This document shows positions 30,863 through 42,484 of a stretch of 64,000 bases of DNA, piece by piece. Every line of letters starts with the position of its first letter. Position 1 is the stretch's first letter. A program made the position numbers and the translations under genes. Origin of the DNA: Conus ventricosus (taxonomy: Eukaryota > Mollusca > Gastropoda > Neogastropoda > Conidae); assembly GCA_018398815.1 (NCBI GenBank), contig CM031620.1, positions 60,266,611-60,330,610 on the forward strand, read 5' to 3'. Below the pieces are notes generated by a model that saw only the letters and a list, made by a program, of their open reading frames with translations, searched no databases and had not been told where the DNA came from.

Positions 30863-33800
30863 ATGGATAGTACAATATTCCATTGGAATTTCCGTGGTCT
30901 AAATTCCAACTTCGAGGAGCTGCAGCTTGTGTCAGTCTCTAAAACCTTCCGTCGTGGCTTTTCAAGAAACTCAAATTCGAAGCCAGAAGACCTTTACTCT
31001 TTTGGCTTTAATTATTCTTTCGAAACCTGCACAACCATCCACGTTGGGACTGTCGGGCGGTGTTGCCCTTCTCCTACACAAAACTTTGTTGTATAGTCCT
31101 GTCATTCTGTCTACCCCTTCAGGCTGTAGCTGCGTGAGTCCCTCTCCACAAGACTGTGACAATCGTTCCCTTTATCTCTCACCTTCTGTCCCGGTTTGTC
31201 GTCAGGACCTTGTCAGTCTGTTAGAAAAACTTCCTCGACCTTTTTTGCTGTTGGGTGACTTTAACGGTCAAAATTCCTTTGGGGGTAGTGCCAGTACGTC
31301 ATCCAGAGGTTTGCTAATTGGGATTCCTTTCAGATTTGGATTTGTGTTGTCGAACGAGGGAAATCTGCAACTTATCTCCACTCTTCCACAGGTTCACTTT
31401 CGTGCTTAGATTTGTCGGTTTGTAAACCCCTCGTGGTCCTGGACTATGAGTGGTCTGTCCATGACGATCTGCAGGGAAGTGACCATTTCCCTGTTCTTTA
31501 CAGCCCATTTAACTGAAACCGCCTCTGTCTCTCAACATCTCAATTTTAAGAAAGCAACTGGGATCTATTTTCAACCACATTTAAAAAGAATTCCAGGACA
31601 CTGATTTTTTCGGGAGTCCAGACCCAGCAGAATCACTGACTAACACCGTGATCAAGTGTGCTAAAACCTGTATTCCAGTGTTTTCCCGACAAACCCCAAA
31701 ATGCCAAAAACACCCTGGTTCAATTCAGACTGCCAACAAATTTAAAAAGTTCGCAAACGGGCTCAGCGTCGGGTATACCAACGACCTTCGGGTCCAACGT
31801 CGAGCCCATCGAAACTCCGTGCTAAATCGAGACCACTTTCAAAATCAGTAAACGTCGGTCCTGGAGAAACTTCTGTCCAGGCTGACATCTAAAACTTCCA
31901 AGAAAAAAGTCTGGAACATCATTAGAAAAACAAGGGAAGAACACCAACCCCTCCATTCATCACTTGAAACTTGCTGATGCTCTGATCACTGACAAACAAG
32001 CTGTTCAATTGTTGGCCTCCACCATCCAACAGAACTCCTCTTCTTCAAATAAATCTGCAGTCTTTTTAAGAAACAAGAGGTTAAAAGAGAAATCTTCATA
32101 ACAATTTCACATCAGACAAACTCTGAAACCTATAATCTTCCTTTTTCAATCGTTGAACTCAAATCGCTTTACAAACCCGCACTGATTCTGCCCTGGTCTG
32201 GATGACATTCATTATCAGGTTGTGAAACATTTCCCCCCGAAAGCTGTCTCCAGACTCTTCTCCAAGTCTATAACCATATCTGGACCACAGGGTCCTTTCC
32301 CCCTCCTGGCGAAAGCCCTGATCATTCCCATTCCAAAGCCCGGAAAGGACCTTACCAACCTTCCAACTATCGCCCAATTGCTCTGACCAGCTGCCTCTGT
32401 AAAAATGATGGAAAAGATGGGGCAACTCCCGTCTGATGTGGAAGCTGGAAACCGATGGTCTTTTGGCCAGTGAACAGTGCGGTTTCCGGAAGTACCCCCT
32501 CGACGGTTGACCATCTAATCCGTCTGGAAACCACCAAACCGCAACGCCTTTGTTAACAAGCAGCATGTGGTCGCTATCTTTTTCGACCTCGAAAAGGCGT
32601 ACGTCACCACGTGGAAAAAAAGGAGTCCTCATGGACCTGCACGATTGGTTTTCGGGGTCACCTGCCTCTGTTCATTCAAAACTTTTTAGCCGATCGACAG
32701 TTCCAGGTGCGTGTTGGCACCACACTCTCTGACATCCATGGGCAGGAGTTGGGTGTTCCTCGGGGGGCATCCTTTCTCCCGCCCTTTTCAGCATTAAATT
32801 AAAGACATTGTCCAATCGGTAAACCTGGGCACCGAGTCCTCTCTGTTTGTTGATGACTTTGCGCTGTATGCAGTTGGAGCTTCTTACCACAGTGTAAAAG
32901 CGTCGACTCCAACTTTGCGTCAACAGAATCCAACAGTGGGCCGAGGAAAACGGTTTCCTTCTCCCGTACCAAACTCAGTCAATTCATTTCCCCAATTTTC
33001 GTCGATTCTTTGATGATCCTGAAATTCGTCTAGACAGTCCACCATTCCAGTTGTAAAAGAAGCCAAATTCCTGGGGGTTATTTTGACCAAAAACTCAACT
33101 TTTCGCCACATCAAAAACCTCAAAACTTTTGCCCGAAAGTCTGAATATTGCGGGTCGTTGCACACACCGACTGGGGCGCTGATAAGAAAACTTTGCTGGC
33201 ACCTCTACAGAGCCTTGGTCCGTTCCAAACTAGACTCGGTTGTGCCGTGTACGGCTCTGCAAGACCCTCTTACCTCAAACTCTTGGACCCTATCCACCAT
33301 CAAGGGCTTCGTCTTGTCTTGGAGCGTTCGCACCACCCCCGTGTACAGCCTGTACGCAGAGGGGGGTGAACCTTCATTGCCAACCGCAGGCTGAAACTGT
33401 CTTTGAATTATATATCCGACTGTTCTCAGAACCGCAGAATCCCGCCTATGGGCTGTGTCTTTTTTCCTTCCGTTTTCCCAAAATAAGTTTTTAAAACAAC
33501 CCGAAATGTATTCTGCCGTTTGGTCTTCGTATGCAGCCCCACGTGCGGGGTTTCAGGTCTAGACCTAGGAGTTGTGTCGGATTTTCTAAGTTCCGGATCA
33601 ACCCCCGTGGACCTTCTTCACGCCCGAGATTCATTTCGATCTTGCAGCTTTTCGCAAAGAGTCTACCAGCTCTCTGGCGTACAAGGCTTTGTAGCTGAGC
33701 TCTGTTCCAAATTCCCATCCTTCAAAAAGTTTTCACTGACGGTTCCAAGTTGAAGAGGGAGTGGCCTGTGCAGCCTACTGCCCCGGGGCTCCTTCTCAGA

Positions 33801-34510
33801 TCTGTTGAAACATATTCATTCAGATGCTTCTGTATATTCTGCTGAACTTACTGCTCTGGTTTTGGCTTTGAAGATAATGTCACAATCTTCGAAGAGGGAC
33901 TTTCTGGTTCTGTCGGATTCGCTGTCAGCTTTGGAGGCTATAGCTGGCCGCAACTTCAGCATCCCGAACTTTTACTTTTTTTTGAACTTTTTAGCAACTT
34001 GAAAGGGGGACGGTTTTCAACATTATCTTGCTTGGGTTCCTGGTTTATGTTGGCATCGGCGGGAACGAAATGGTTGATCGTTTAGCCAAGAACGCCACAA
34101 GAGGAAACTGTCCAAAATTATATCCCTGCTCAGACGTGAAACCCAAAATTAACGATTATGTGAGAGACCTCTGGCAGGAGGATTGGAACACACAGACGAC
34201 TAAAAAAACTCTTTCAGATCCGTCCAAACCTTAAGGACTTCCTCCCATCCCCGTCGGGAGGTCGTAAAGAGGAAACGGTTCTGTACCGGCTGCACACGGC
34301 CATTCGTATTTTACCCATGCTTACCTTTTAAAGAGTGAAGAAGCTCCGTGGTGCATTCCATGTCATGCGCCACTCACAATGAAACATGTTCTTTTAGAGT
34401 GTTGGGACTTGCACGATGTGAGACACAAACATTTTACGGCGGAAGTCCATGAAGATCCTGTTCGGGATGTCCCGCCTGACGTGATCCTTGAGTTTTTGAG
34501 AGAGATTAAC
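30863..34510 (+). pseudogene. LINE ORF2: APE endonuclease, RT, RNase H, Cys/His (frameshifted)
   Basis: Endonuclease (30,863-31,410): IFHWNFRGLNSNFEEL, VVAFQETQI (catalytic Glu), LLLGDFNGQN (Asp/Asn pair, about 31,245). Linker with IKCAKTCIPVF (31,650). RT (about 32,200-33,120): FFDLEKAY (motif A Asp, about 32,580), GVPRGASFLPP, LFVDDFALYAVG (motif C at 32,843, both Asp present), AKFLGVILTKNSTF. RNase H: FTDGSK (33,736), SAELTALVLALKI (Glu), LVLSDSLSALEAI (Asp), VGIGGNEMVDRLAKNA (about 34,045; the His position reads Tyr/Val because of a frameshift or substitution). C-terminus CHAPLTMKHVLLEC (34,362-34,403). No single frame spans a whole domain set; breaks are mostly one-base indels. Confidence 0.88.
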
Positions 34511-34659
34511 ATTTTTTATCTGATTTAAGATTTTACGGCAGAAAGATTTTTAACAAACTTTTGGTGCGTTTGTAGACGATGTCATTTAACAAGATGTGTG
34601 AAAGTTTTTTTGTTTTTTTTTGTTTGTTTTTTTTAATGACTGGTGAGTTGATTTTAACA

Positions 34660-34735
34660 TGGTGACAGCCCTGATATGGCCCTTTGCGGTCGGCTGGGCT
34701 ATAAGCAACATTATCTATCTATCTTCTTCGCAGTG
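34660..34735 (+). other. LINE 3' terminal module (shared with 51.2 kb)
   Basis: GACAGCCCTGATATGGCCCT then TTGCGGTCGGCTGGGCTATA and AGCAACA, followed by TATC repeats. Nearly the same about 40 bp occurs at 51,209-51,248 in another LINE fragment, and degraded at 45,675-45,735. A conserved terminal sequence of this kind is expected where the element RT recognises its RNA 3' end (family knowledge); its sharing by different elements is my observation. Confidence 0.75.
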
Positions 34736-35467
34736 TATGGATCTCAGTAGAAAATACCAAACAAGCTTGTAATGGCTATACAAATTACTGATAATGTGTT
34801 GACAAAGATTCAAATTCGGCTGCATGCATCACAAACTGTGTGGATATATACCGTTTTTCAGAAGTTTGGCTAGAAAGCAGAGTTCAAAATGTACAAGACT
34901 TTGTCAACATATTCAGACACCGAATGGCCGACTGTTTCCAGCAGGATTGGGCGTGCCAGCATTTTCAAACGCGGTTGACGATGACGAAATTCAGGGCTAA
35001 TTTTGCTAAATTTCTACTCGGTGTGAATGATCTGAAAAATAAGTAGTAATACGAAGACAGTCAAAAGGACCCGTGTCTTGTGTGGTCAAACATCAACCTG
35101 AACTCTTTTTTTGTTTCTTTTGCGTCAGTGCAACACTTTCAAGTATGTCAGAGGAAAATACATTTTTAGACACTAACAATGCAATAGTCATCATCCCACT
35201 GAACTGGGGGAAAAAATAGCAAACGATGACATGAATATAACTTAAGATATTCCGTGTACATTTATTGCGCCTTTCCAGCAGAGAGAGAGAGAGAGAGAGA
35301 GATGAGAGAGAGAGTGAGAGAGAGAGAGAGAGAGAGAGCTAGCTGGCTAATAACAGAGGGCAGTTAAAGTATCACCAGTCCAATCAAACAAGACCGACAA
35401 ACATGTTTCAATGAATTCCTTTTGTTTTCTGATTTATATTGTCACGCATTCCATTATGTGTGAGCAT

Positions 35468-35512
<45 letters not shown>

Positions 35513-35560
35513 CTGCGTGCGCGCACACACACACACACCAAACACACACACACACACGCA

Positions 35561-35615
<55 letters not shown>

Positions 35616-35624
35616 CACTCCCCT
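34736..35624 (+). other. Flanking sequence with GA, CT and CA microsatellites
   Basis: Unique-looking DNA between the LINE and the tandem unit, with GA tracts (35,280-35,338), a CT run (35,471-35,510) and CA/ACGC runs (35,522-35,612). Duplicated, with errors, at 45,736-46,640. No gene supported; the 68-codon frame at 34,840 is not preserved in the second copy. Confidence 0.7.
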
Positions 35625-36387
35625 CTTTATTTATAAATAACACCTTCAGCTCATAATGGCTCCTGTCACCAAGTTTCTCTACAATTGCTAGCACTTTGTC
35701 AGGGGCGGTAGAAGCAGTTTTTTTGTGGCCAAAAAAACATCGAAGAAGTGTTCGATTCACCTGACTGAGAACTTTCGAAACCAGACCAAAGGGAAGAAAA
35801 ATAGTTTGCCATCTGCCGTTGGCATGTTTACACACTTTTCGTACAAGGAAAAGTCGCTTAAGTTCAATTATTGTTGATGACAAGTATTCAGTTTCAGTTT
35901 ACATACGTATACTTACAAACCTCTCTCTCCCTCCCCGTGTTTCCTCAAGAGAGGATAAATCAGCTGCTCAAGGAAAATGAAGTTGGAAGGCAAGTGCTCC
36001 CTCTACATGAGACTGCACTCACCTCCAGAGAGGATGGCGCTTCCAGACGTTGAAATGGTCTGGCATAAGTGTGTTACTGTCCAGCCAACCGTCCCACTCT
36101 CAGTGGATTACGAGGTCGGTCTGAAGTGTTGTGGGCGCTGCGCCAACTTTTCCAATACCCCAGTCATTTTTTTTCCTCCTGTACACTTTTTTGAGCTGTC
36201 TGTCTGGCTCCTGATTCTCCGAAACCCTTTACCATTCTTATCTTGATGGAGTTCATCGTTCAGTCATGACCAACTCAGCTGTTCTACGTCAAGTCATCTT
36301 AGTAGATGGGGAGGCTTTCTTTTCTCCACGGGTAGAATGATAATCAGTAGCAGTATCTATGTATCTGAGTCATCACTTCTTGCAATC

Positions 36388-36464
<77 letters not shown>

Positions 36465-36543
36465 CTAGTGTACTCTCACTATTTGTGTCTCTGTCTGTCT
36501 GTCTACCTGTCTGTCTGCCTGTCCATCTCTGTCTGTCTGTCTG

Positions 36544-36613
<70 letters not shown>

Positions 36614-37268
36614 CGCTGGGAAGTGAGTGGTTGGGTGGGTAGTGGGATGAGGGGTGAAGGAGGGGGGAGAGAAGGAGCAGCAGAATTAAAGTAGTGACCC
36701 AAGGGGGAGGAGGGGGGAGGGGAGATTACTGTAGGGACTAGGGCTGGGGTAGGGGGATAAAGAGTGGGTTGGGATTGAGGATACGGGATGGGATTTGGAA
36801 TTTGGGGGAGGGATTTGGGATGGAAGTGGGCCTATAGGGCGTGAGTAAGGACAGGGAGCGGGAGTGTGGGTAGGGCACAGCAGTGGGCATTGGTGAGGGC
36901 AGCAGGGATACAGGGCGTGGAGGGATTGCAACCAAAATGTGTGGCAGGGGCGGATCAGACAGGATAGAAATTGTCCCTTCTTTGCATCCCTCTTTCCTCA
37001 CCACAGTAACAAGAACAAGGCTCAGCGATTCTGTCAAGGGAAAGGAACAGTGTTGCCCCCTCACCCCCTCTTCCTCACCCCACCACCATCTCAATGCTTT
37101 ACCCCTCTTTCCCCATCCCATCTCCAGCATTCCCTCTCCCACCGGCCCTACCCTCAGCCTTCCTTTTCGTTCAGTGACCGGTTGTGGCTGCAGAGTCCTT
37201 GAAATAACCGAGTTACCTCCCTCCCCAGGAGCCAAATTCAATTCAAAACATCTGTTTAAGGTTAGCCT
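35625..37268 (+). repeat. Tandem unit, copy A (cut off at 37,268)
   Basis: First copy of a long unit seen again at 46,640, 49,895 and 54,138. Landmarks in order: AATGGCTCCTGTCACCAAGT, TACAAGGAAAAGTCGCTTAA, TGGTCTGGCATAAGTGTGTT, a GT microsatellite (36,391-36,449), CTGT/CT runs (36,485-36,614), GGGAAGTGAGTGGTTGGGTG, a G-rich stretch (36,655-36,925), GTAACAAGAACAAGGCTCAG, and TTCAGTGACCGGTTGTGGCT (about 37,170). Homology stops at 37,268 where homopolymer artefact begins. A 89-codon frame (35,977-36,246) survives in part in copy C (DVEMVWHKCVTVQPT) but is broken in copy B. Confidence 0.9.
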
Positions 37269-37274
37269 GACTCA

Positions 37275-39018
37275 CAGTTTTTGGGGAAAAAAAAAAATTT
37301 TTAGGGGGGTTAAACCCCCCCCCCGGGGGGGGGGGGGGGGGGGAAAAACCCCTTTTTTTTTTTTTCCCCCCAAAAACCCCGGGGGTTTTTTAAAAAAAAC
37401 CTTTTGGGTTTTTTCCCCCCTTTTTTCCCCCCCAAAAATTTTTTTTTTTTAAAAATCCAATTGGGCCCCCTTTTTGGGGCCCCCTTCCCCCCCCCCCCCC
37501 CCAAAAAAAACCCCCTTTTCCCCCCCCCCTTTTGGGTTTGGGGGGGGAAAAAATTTTCCCCCCCTTCCCCCCCCCCAAAATTTTTCCCCCCCCCCCCCAA
37601 ATTTTTTTGGGGGGGGGTTTTAAAAAGGGGAAAAAAAAACCCCCCCCCCCCTTTTCCCCCCTTTTTTCCCCCCCAAAAACCCCCCCAAAAATTTTTTTTC
37701 CCTTTTCCCCCTTTTAAAAACCCCCAACCCCTTCGGGGCCCAATTTTTCCCCCGGGGGGCCCCCCCGGGGCCCCAAAAAAACGTTTTTAAAGGGGAAATT
37801 CCGGGGTTTGGGGGGGGGGCCCCCCCTTTTGGGGGGCCCCCCCCCCCCCCCCGGGGGGCCCCCCCTTTAAAAAAAAAATTTTTTGGGGGAAAATTTAAGG
37901 GTTTTAATTTAAACCAACCCAAAGCAAAACCCCAAAAAAAACCCCCAAGGGCCCCCAAAAAGGGGCCCCCAAAACCAAAAAAAACCCCCCCCGGGCCCCC
38001 CCCCAAAAAAAAAATTTCCCCCCCCAAAACCCAAAACCCCCCCAAGGGAAAAAATGCCCCCCTTTTTTTTCCCCCCCCGGGGGGCCCAACCCCCCCTTTC
38101 CCCTTGGGGGTTTTTCCCCCCCCCTTTTTTTTTTGGGCCCTTTTTTTTTTTTTCCCCCCCCCCCCAAATTTTCCCTTTTTTTCCCCCCCCGGGGTTCCCT
38201 TTTTGGGTTTTTTTTCCTTTCCCCCCCCCCCCCTTTTTCCCCAAACCCCCCTTTTCCCCCCTTTTAAAACCCCCCTTTCCCCCCCCCCCCCCCCCCCAAA
38301 TTTTTTTTCCCCCCTTCCCCCCCCTTTTTTTCCCCCCCCCTTTTTCCCCCCCCCCCCCCCCCTTTTTTTCCCCCCCAAAAAAACCCCAAAAAAAAAAAAA
38401 AAAAAAACCCCCCCCAAAAAAAAAAATTAAAAAAAACCCCCAAAAACCCCCCCAAAAAAAAGGGGAAAAACCCCCAAAAACCCCCCCCCAAACACAAAAA
38501 ACAAAAAAAACAAAAAAACCCAAACAAAACCCCAAACCCCCCCCAAAAAAAACCCCCCCAAAAAAAATTTTTTTTCCCCAAAAAAAAAAAGGGGGGGGGG
38601 GGGTTCTTTCCCCCCCCCCCCCCCTTTTTTCTTTGGGTTTTTTTCCTTTTTTTTTTTTTAAACTTTTTTTTTTTTTTTTTCCCCCCCCCCCGGGGGGGGC
38701 CCCCTTTTTTTTGGGGGGGGGGGGTTTTTTTGGGGGGGGGGGGTTTTTTTTTTTTTTTTCCCCCCCCCCTTTTTTTTTTCCCCCCTTTTTTTTTTTTTTT
38801 CCTTTTTCCCCCCAAAAAAAACCCCAAAAAAAAACCCCCCCCCAAAAAAAAAAAAAAAAAAAACCCCCCAAAAAAACCAAAAAAAGGGGGAAAAAAAAAA
38901 AAAAAAGGGAAACCGGCCCCCCGGGGGGGGAAAAATTTTGGGAAAAAAAACCCTTTTCCCGGGAAAAAAAAAAAAAAAAGGGGTTTTTTAAAAAGGGGTT
39001 TTTAAAAAATTTGGGGGG

Positions 39019-39054
<36 letters not shown>

Positions 39055-39350
39055 GGGGGGGGGGGGGGGGGGTTTTTAAAAAAAAAAAAAATTTTAAAAA
39101 AAAACCCCCCCCCCCGGCCCCCCCCCCCCCAAAAAAACCCCCCCCCCCCCCCCCCCCCCGGGGCCCCCCGGGGGGGGGGGGGCCCCCAAAGGGGGGGGGG
39201 GGGCCCCCCCAAAGGGGCCCCCCCCCCCCCCCCCCCCCTTTTTTTTAAAAAAAAATTTAAAAAAACCCCCCCAAAAAAGGGGGAAAAAAAAAACCCCAAA
39301 AAAAAAAAACCCCCCCCCCCCAAAAAGGGGGCCCCCGGGCCCCCAAAAAA

Positions 39351-39410
<60 letters not shown>

Positions 39411-39588
39411 AAACCCAAACCCCCCCCCCCCCCCCCCCCCAAAAAAAACCCCCCCAAACACACCCCAAATTTAAAAACCACAAAAACAAAAAAAAAAAAC
39501 CCCCCCCCCCCCCCAAAAAAAAAAAAAAAAAAAAAATTTTTTCCCCCCCCCAAAAAAAAACCCCCCTTCTCCCCCCAAAAAAACCCCT

Positions 39589-39620
<32 letters not shown>

Positions 39621-42480
39621 CCCCCCACAAAAAACCCAAAATTAAAAAACCCCACCCCAAAACAAAAAACCCCAAAAAAAAAACCCCCCAAACAAAAAAC
39701 CCCCAAATTTTTTTAAACCCCAAAAAAAAAAAAAAAAAAACCCCCCCTTTTAAAATTTTTTTCCCCCCCCCCCCAAAAAAAAAAAAATTTCCCCAAAAAA
39801 AAACCCCCCCCCCCCCCCCCTTTTTTCCCAAAAAACCCCCTCCCCCCCCCAAAAAAAAAAAAAATTTTTTTTTTTCCCCCTTAAAACCCAATTTTTCCCC
39901 TTTGGTTTAAAAAAAAACCCCCCCCCCCCTTTTTAAAAAAAAAAAACCCCCCCCCCCCAAACCCAAAAAAAATTTTTTTTCCCCCCCAAAACTAAAAAAT
40001 TTAAACCCCCCAACCCCAAAAACCCCCCCCCAAAAACCCCCCCCTTTTTTTCCCCCCCCAAAAAACCCCCCCTTTTTTCCCCCCCTTTTTTTTTTAACCT
40101 CCCCCCCCTTTTTAAAACCCCCCCCAAAAAAAATTTTTAAACCCCCCCCCCCAAAAAAACCCCCCCAAACCCCCCCCCCCCCCCAAAAAAAAATTTTTAA
40201 AAAAAAACCCTTTATTTTAAAAAAAAACAAAATTTTTTTTTTTCCCCTTTTTAAAAAAAAATTTTTTTTCCAAAAAAAAAAAAAAACCCCCCAAAACCCC
40301 TTTTGTTTTTTTTCCCCTTTTTTTTTCCCCCCCCCAAAAAAAAAATTTTTTTTTTTTTTAAAAATTTTTCCCCTTTTAAAAAAAAAAAAAAAAAACCCCC
40401 CAAAAAAAAAAAAAAAAAACCCCCAAAAATTTTTTTAAAAAAATTTTTTTTTAAATTTTTTAAATTTTTTTCCCCCCCAAATTCAAAAAAAAATTTTTTT
40501 TAAACCCCCCCCCCCTTTTTCCCCCCCAAATTTTTTTTCCCCAACCCCCAAAAAAAAAATTTTTTTTTAAATTTTAAAAATTTTTAAAAAAACCCCCCCC
40601 TTTTTTAAAATTTTCCCTTTAATTTTTTTCCCAAAAAAAAACCCCCCCCCCCCCCCCCCCCCCCCTTTTTTTTTTTTTTAAAAAAAAACCCCCCCCCCCT
40701 TTTAAAAAACCTTTTTCCAACATTTTTTTTCATTTTTTCCCTTTTCCCCCTTCCCCCCCCCCCCCCTTTTTAAACCCTTTTTAAACCCCTTTTTAAAAAC
40801 TTTTTCCCCCCCCCCCCAAAACCCCCCCCTTTCCCAACCCCCCCCCCCCCCCAAAAAAAAAAAATTTTCTTTCCCCCTTTAAATTTCCCCCCTTCCCCCC
40901 TTTTTTTTTTTTTTTAAAAAAATTTTTTTTTTAAAAATTTTAAAAATTTTTTTCCCCTTTTCAAAAAAAACCCCCCCTTAAATTTTCCCCTTTTAAAAAA
41001 AAAAAATTTAAAAAATTTTTTAAAAAAAAAAACCCCCCCAAAAAACCCCCCCTTTTTTTTTCCAAAAAAAAAAAAACCCAAAAAAAGGGGGTTTTTTTTT
41101 TCCCCCCCCCCTTTTTTTTTTCCCCCTTTTTTTTTTCCCCCAAAATTTTTAAAAGGTTTTTTTTTTTTTAAAAAAAATTTAAACCCCTTTTTTTCTTTTT
41201 TAAAAAACCCCAAAAAAAATTTTAAAACCGGTTTTCCCCCTTTTTTAAAAAAAAAAAACCCCCCAAAAAAATTTAATTTTCCAAATTTTTCCCCAAACCC
41301 AAAAAACCCCCCCCCAAAAAATTTGGGAAAAAAATTTTAAAAAACCCCCCAAAACCCCCCCCGCTTTTTCCCCCCCCCTTTTCCCCCCCCGGGCCCCCCC
41401 TTTTTTTTAAAAATTTATTCCCCCCCAAAAATTTAAAAAATTTCCCTTCCCCCTTTCCCCCCCAAAAAAAATTTTTCCCCCCCCTTTAAAAGGGTTTAAA
41501 ACCCCCCCCCCCCCTTTTCCCAAAAACCCCCCCCCAAAACCTCCCTTTTTTTTAAAAAAAAAAAATTTTTTTTTGGCCCCCCCCCCCCCCCCGGCCCAAA
41601 ATTTTTTAAAAAAAAAATTCCCCCCCCCTTTTTTTTTTTCCCCCCCGGAAACCCCCCTTTTTTCCCCCCTCCCCCCCCCCCCCCCCCCAAAAAAAACCCC
41701 CCCCCAAAACCCCCCCCCCCGGGAAAAAAAAAAACCCCCCCCCCCCCCTTTCCCCCTTTTTTGGGGAAAAGGGGCCCCCCCTTTGGGAATTAAAAAGGGG
41801 CCCCCCAAAAACCCCCCAAAACCCCCCCAAAACCCCGGGGGGGGGCCCCCCAAAAAAACCCCCCATTTTTTTAAAAAAAAAACCCCAAAACCCTTTTAAA
41901 AAAAACCCCCCCCCCTTTTTTTTTTCCCCCAAAAAAAAAACCCCCTTAAAACCGGGGGGGGTTTTCCCCCCCCTTTTTCTTTTTCCCCCCCCCCTTTTTT
42001 TAAAATTTTTCCCCCCCCCCCCCAAAAAAATTTTTTAAATTTTTTTTTAAAAAAACCCCCCCCCAAAACCCAAACCCCCCCCCCCCCCGGGGGCCCCCCC
42101 CCCCCCAAAAAAGACCTTTTTTTCCCCCCCCCCCCCCCCCCAAAACCCCCCAAAAACCCTTTTTTTCCCTTTTTCCCCTTTTTTTGGGGGGGAAAAAATT
42201 TTTTTTTTTTTTTTTTTTTTTGGGGGGGAAAAAGGGGAAATTTTTTTGGGGGGTTTGGGGGTTTTTAATTTGGGTTTTTTTTTTTTTTTTTCCAAAAACC
42301 CCCTTTCCATTTTTTGGGTTTTTTTTTTAAGGGGGTTTTTGGGGGGGGGTTTTTTGGGTTGGGGGGAAAATTTTTTTTTTTTTTTTAAAAAAAAATTTTT
42401 CCCCCCCCTTTAAAAATTTAAAAAAAAAAAAAAAAACCCAAAAAAAAAAAATTTTTTTTTTGGGGCCCCCCCCCCAAAAA
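37275..42480. other. Homopolymer-block artefact, about 5.2 kb
   Basis: Consists almost wholly of runs of 3-40 identical bases (C, A, T and G blocks), with essentially no ordinary heteropolymeric words. No known genomic sequence has this texture, and the same texture invades recognisable sequence on its right (42.5-47.4 kb). All the Gly/Phe/Pro/Lys-only frames here are meaningless. I regard it as failed base-calling or consensus, not biology. Confidence 0.9.
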
Positions 42481-42484
42481 AAAA

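Larger units (their letters stand above)
29090..34735 (+). mobile_element. Nearly complete LINE (ORF1 + EN-RT-RNase H ORF2; I superfamily)
   Basis: About 5.6 kb with a GC-rich 5' UTR-like part (29,090-29,516; start uncertain), a gag-like ORF1, an ORF2 with endonuclease, RT, RNase H and a C-terminal Cys/His motif, and a 3' end GCGGTCGGCTGGGCTATAAG followed by short TATC repeats (34,712-34,730). Every domain of an I-superfamily element (Nimb-like elements are known from molluscs) is present in the right order. Numerous one-base frameshifts break both ORFs; many coincide with homopolymers in a part of the window whose accuracy is doubtful, so the genomic element may be more intact than it appears. 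A second copy of its 3' 3.2 kb is at 42,485-45,735. Confidence 0.9.

Noticed and set aside
35977..36246. 89-codon frame in tandem unit A as a conserved gene
   Set aside because: Only a central part (DVEMVWHKCVTVQPT) is shared with unit C, and sequence similarity between units is explained by tandem duplication; the start and end of the frame differ and unit B breaks it.
37310..42310. Dozens of Gly/Phe/Pro/Lys-only open frames of up to 341 codons
   Set aside because: They come from homopolymer artefact; GGG, TTT, CCC and AAA codons only.
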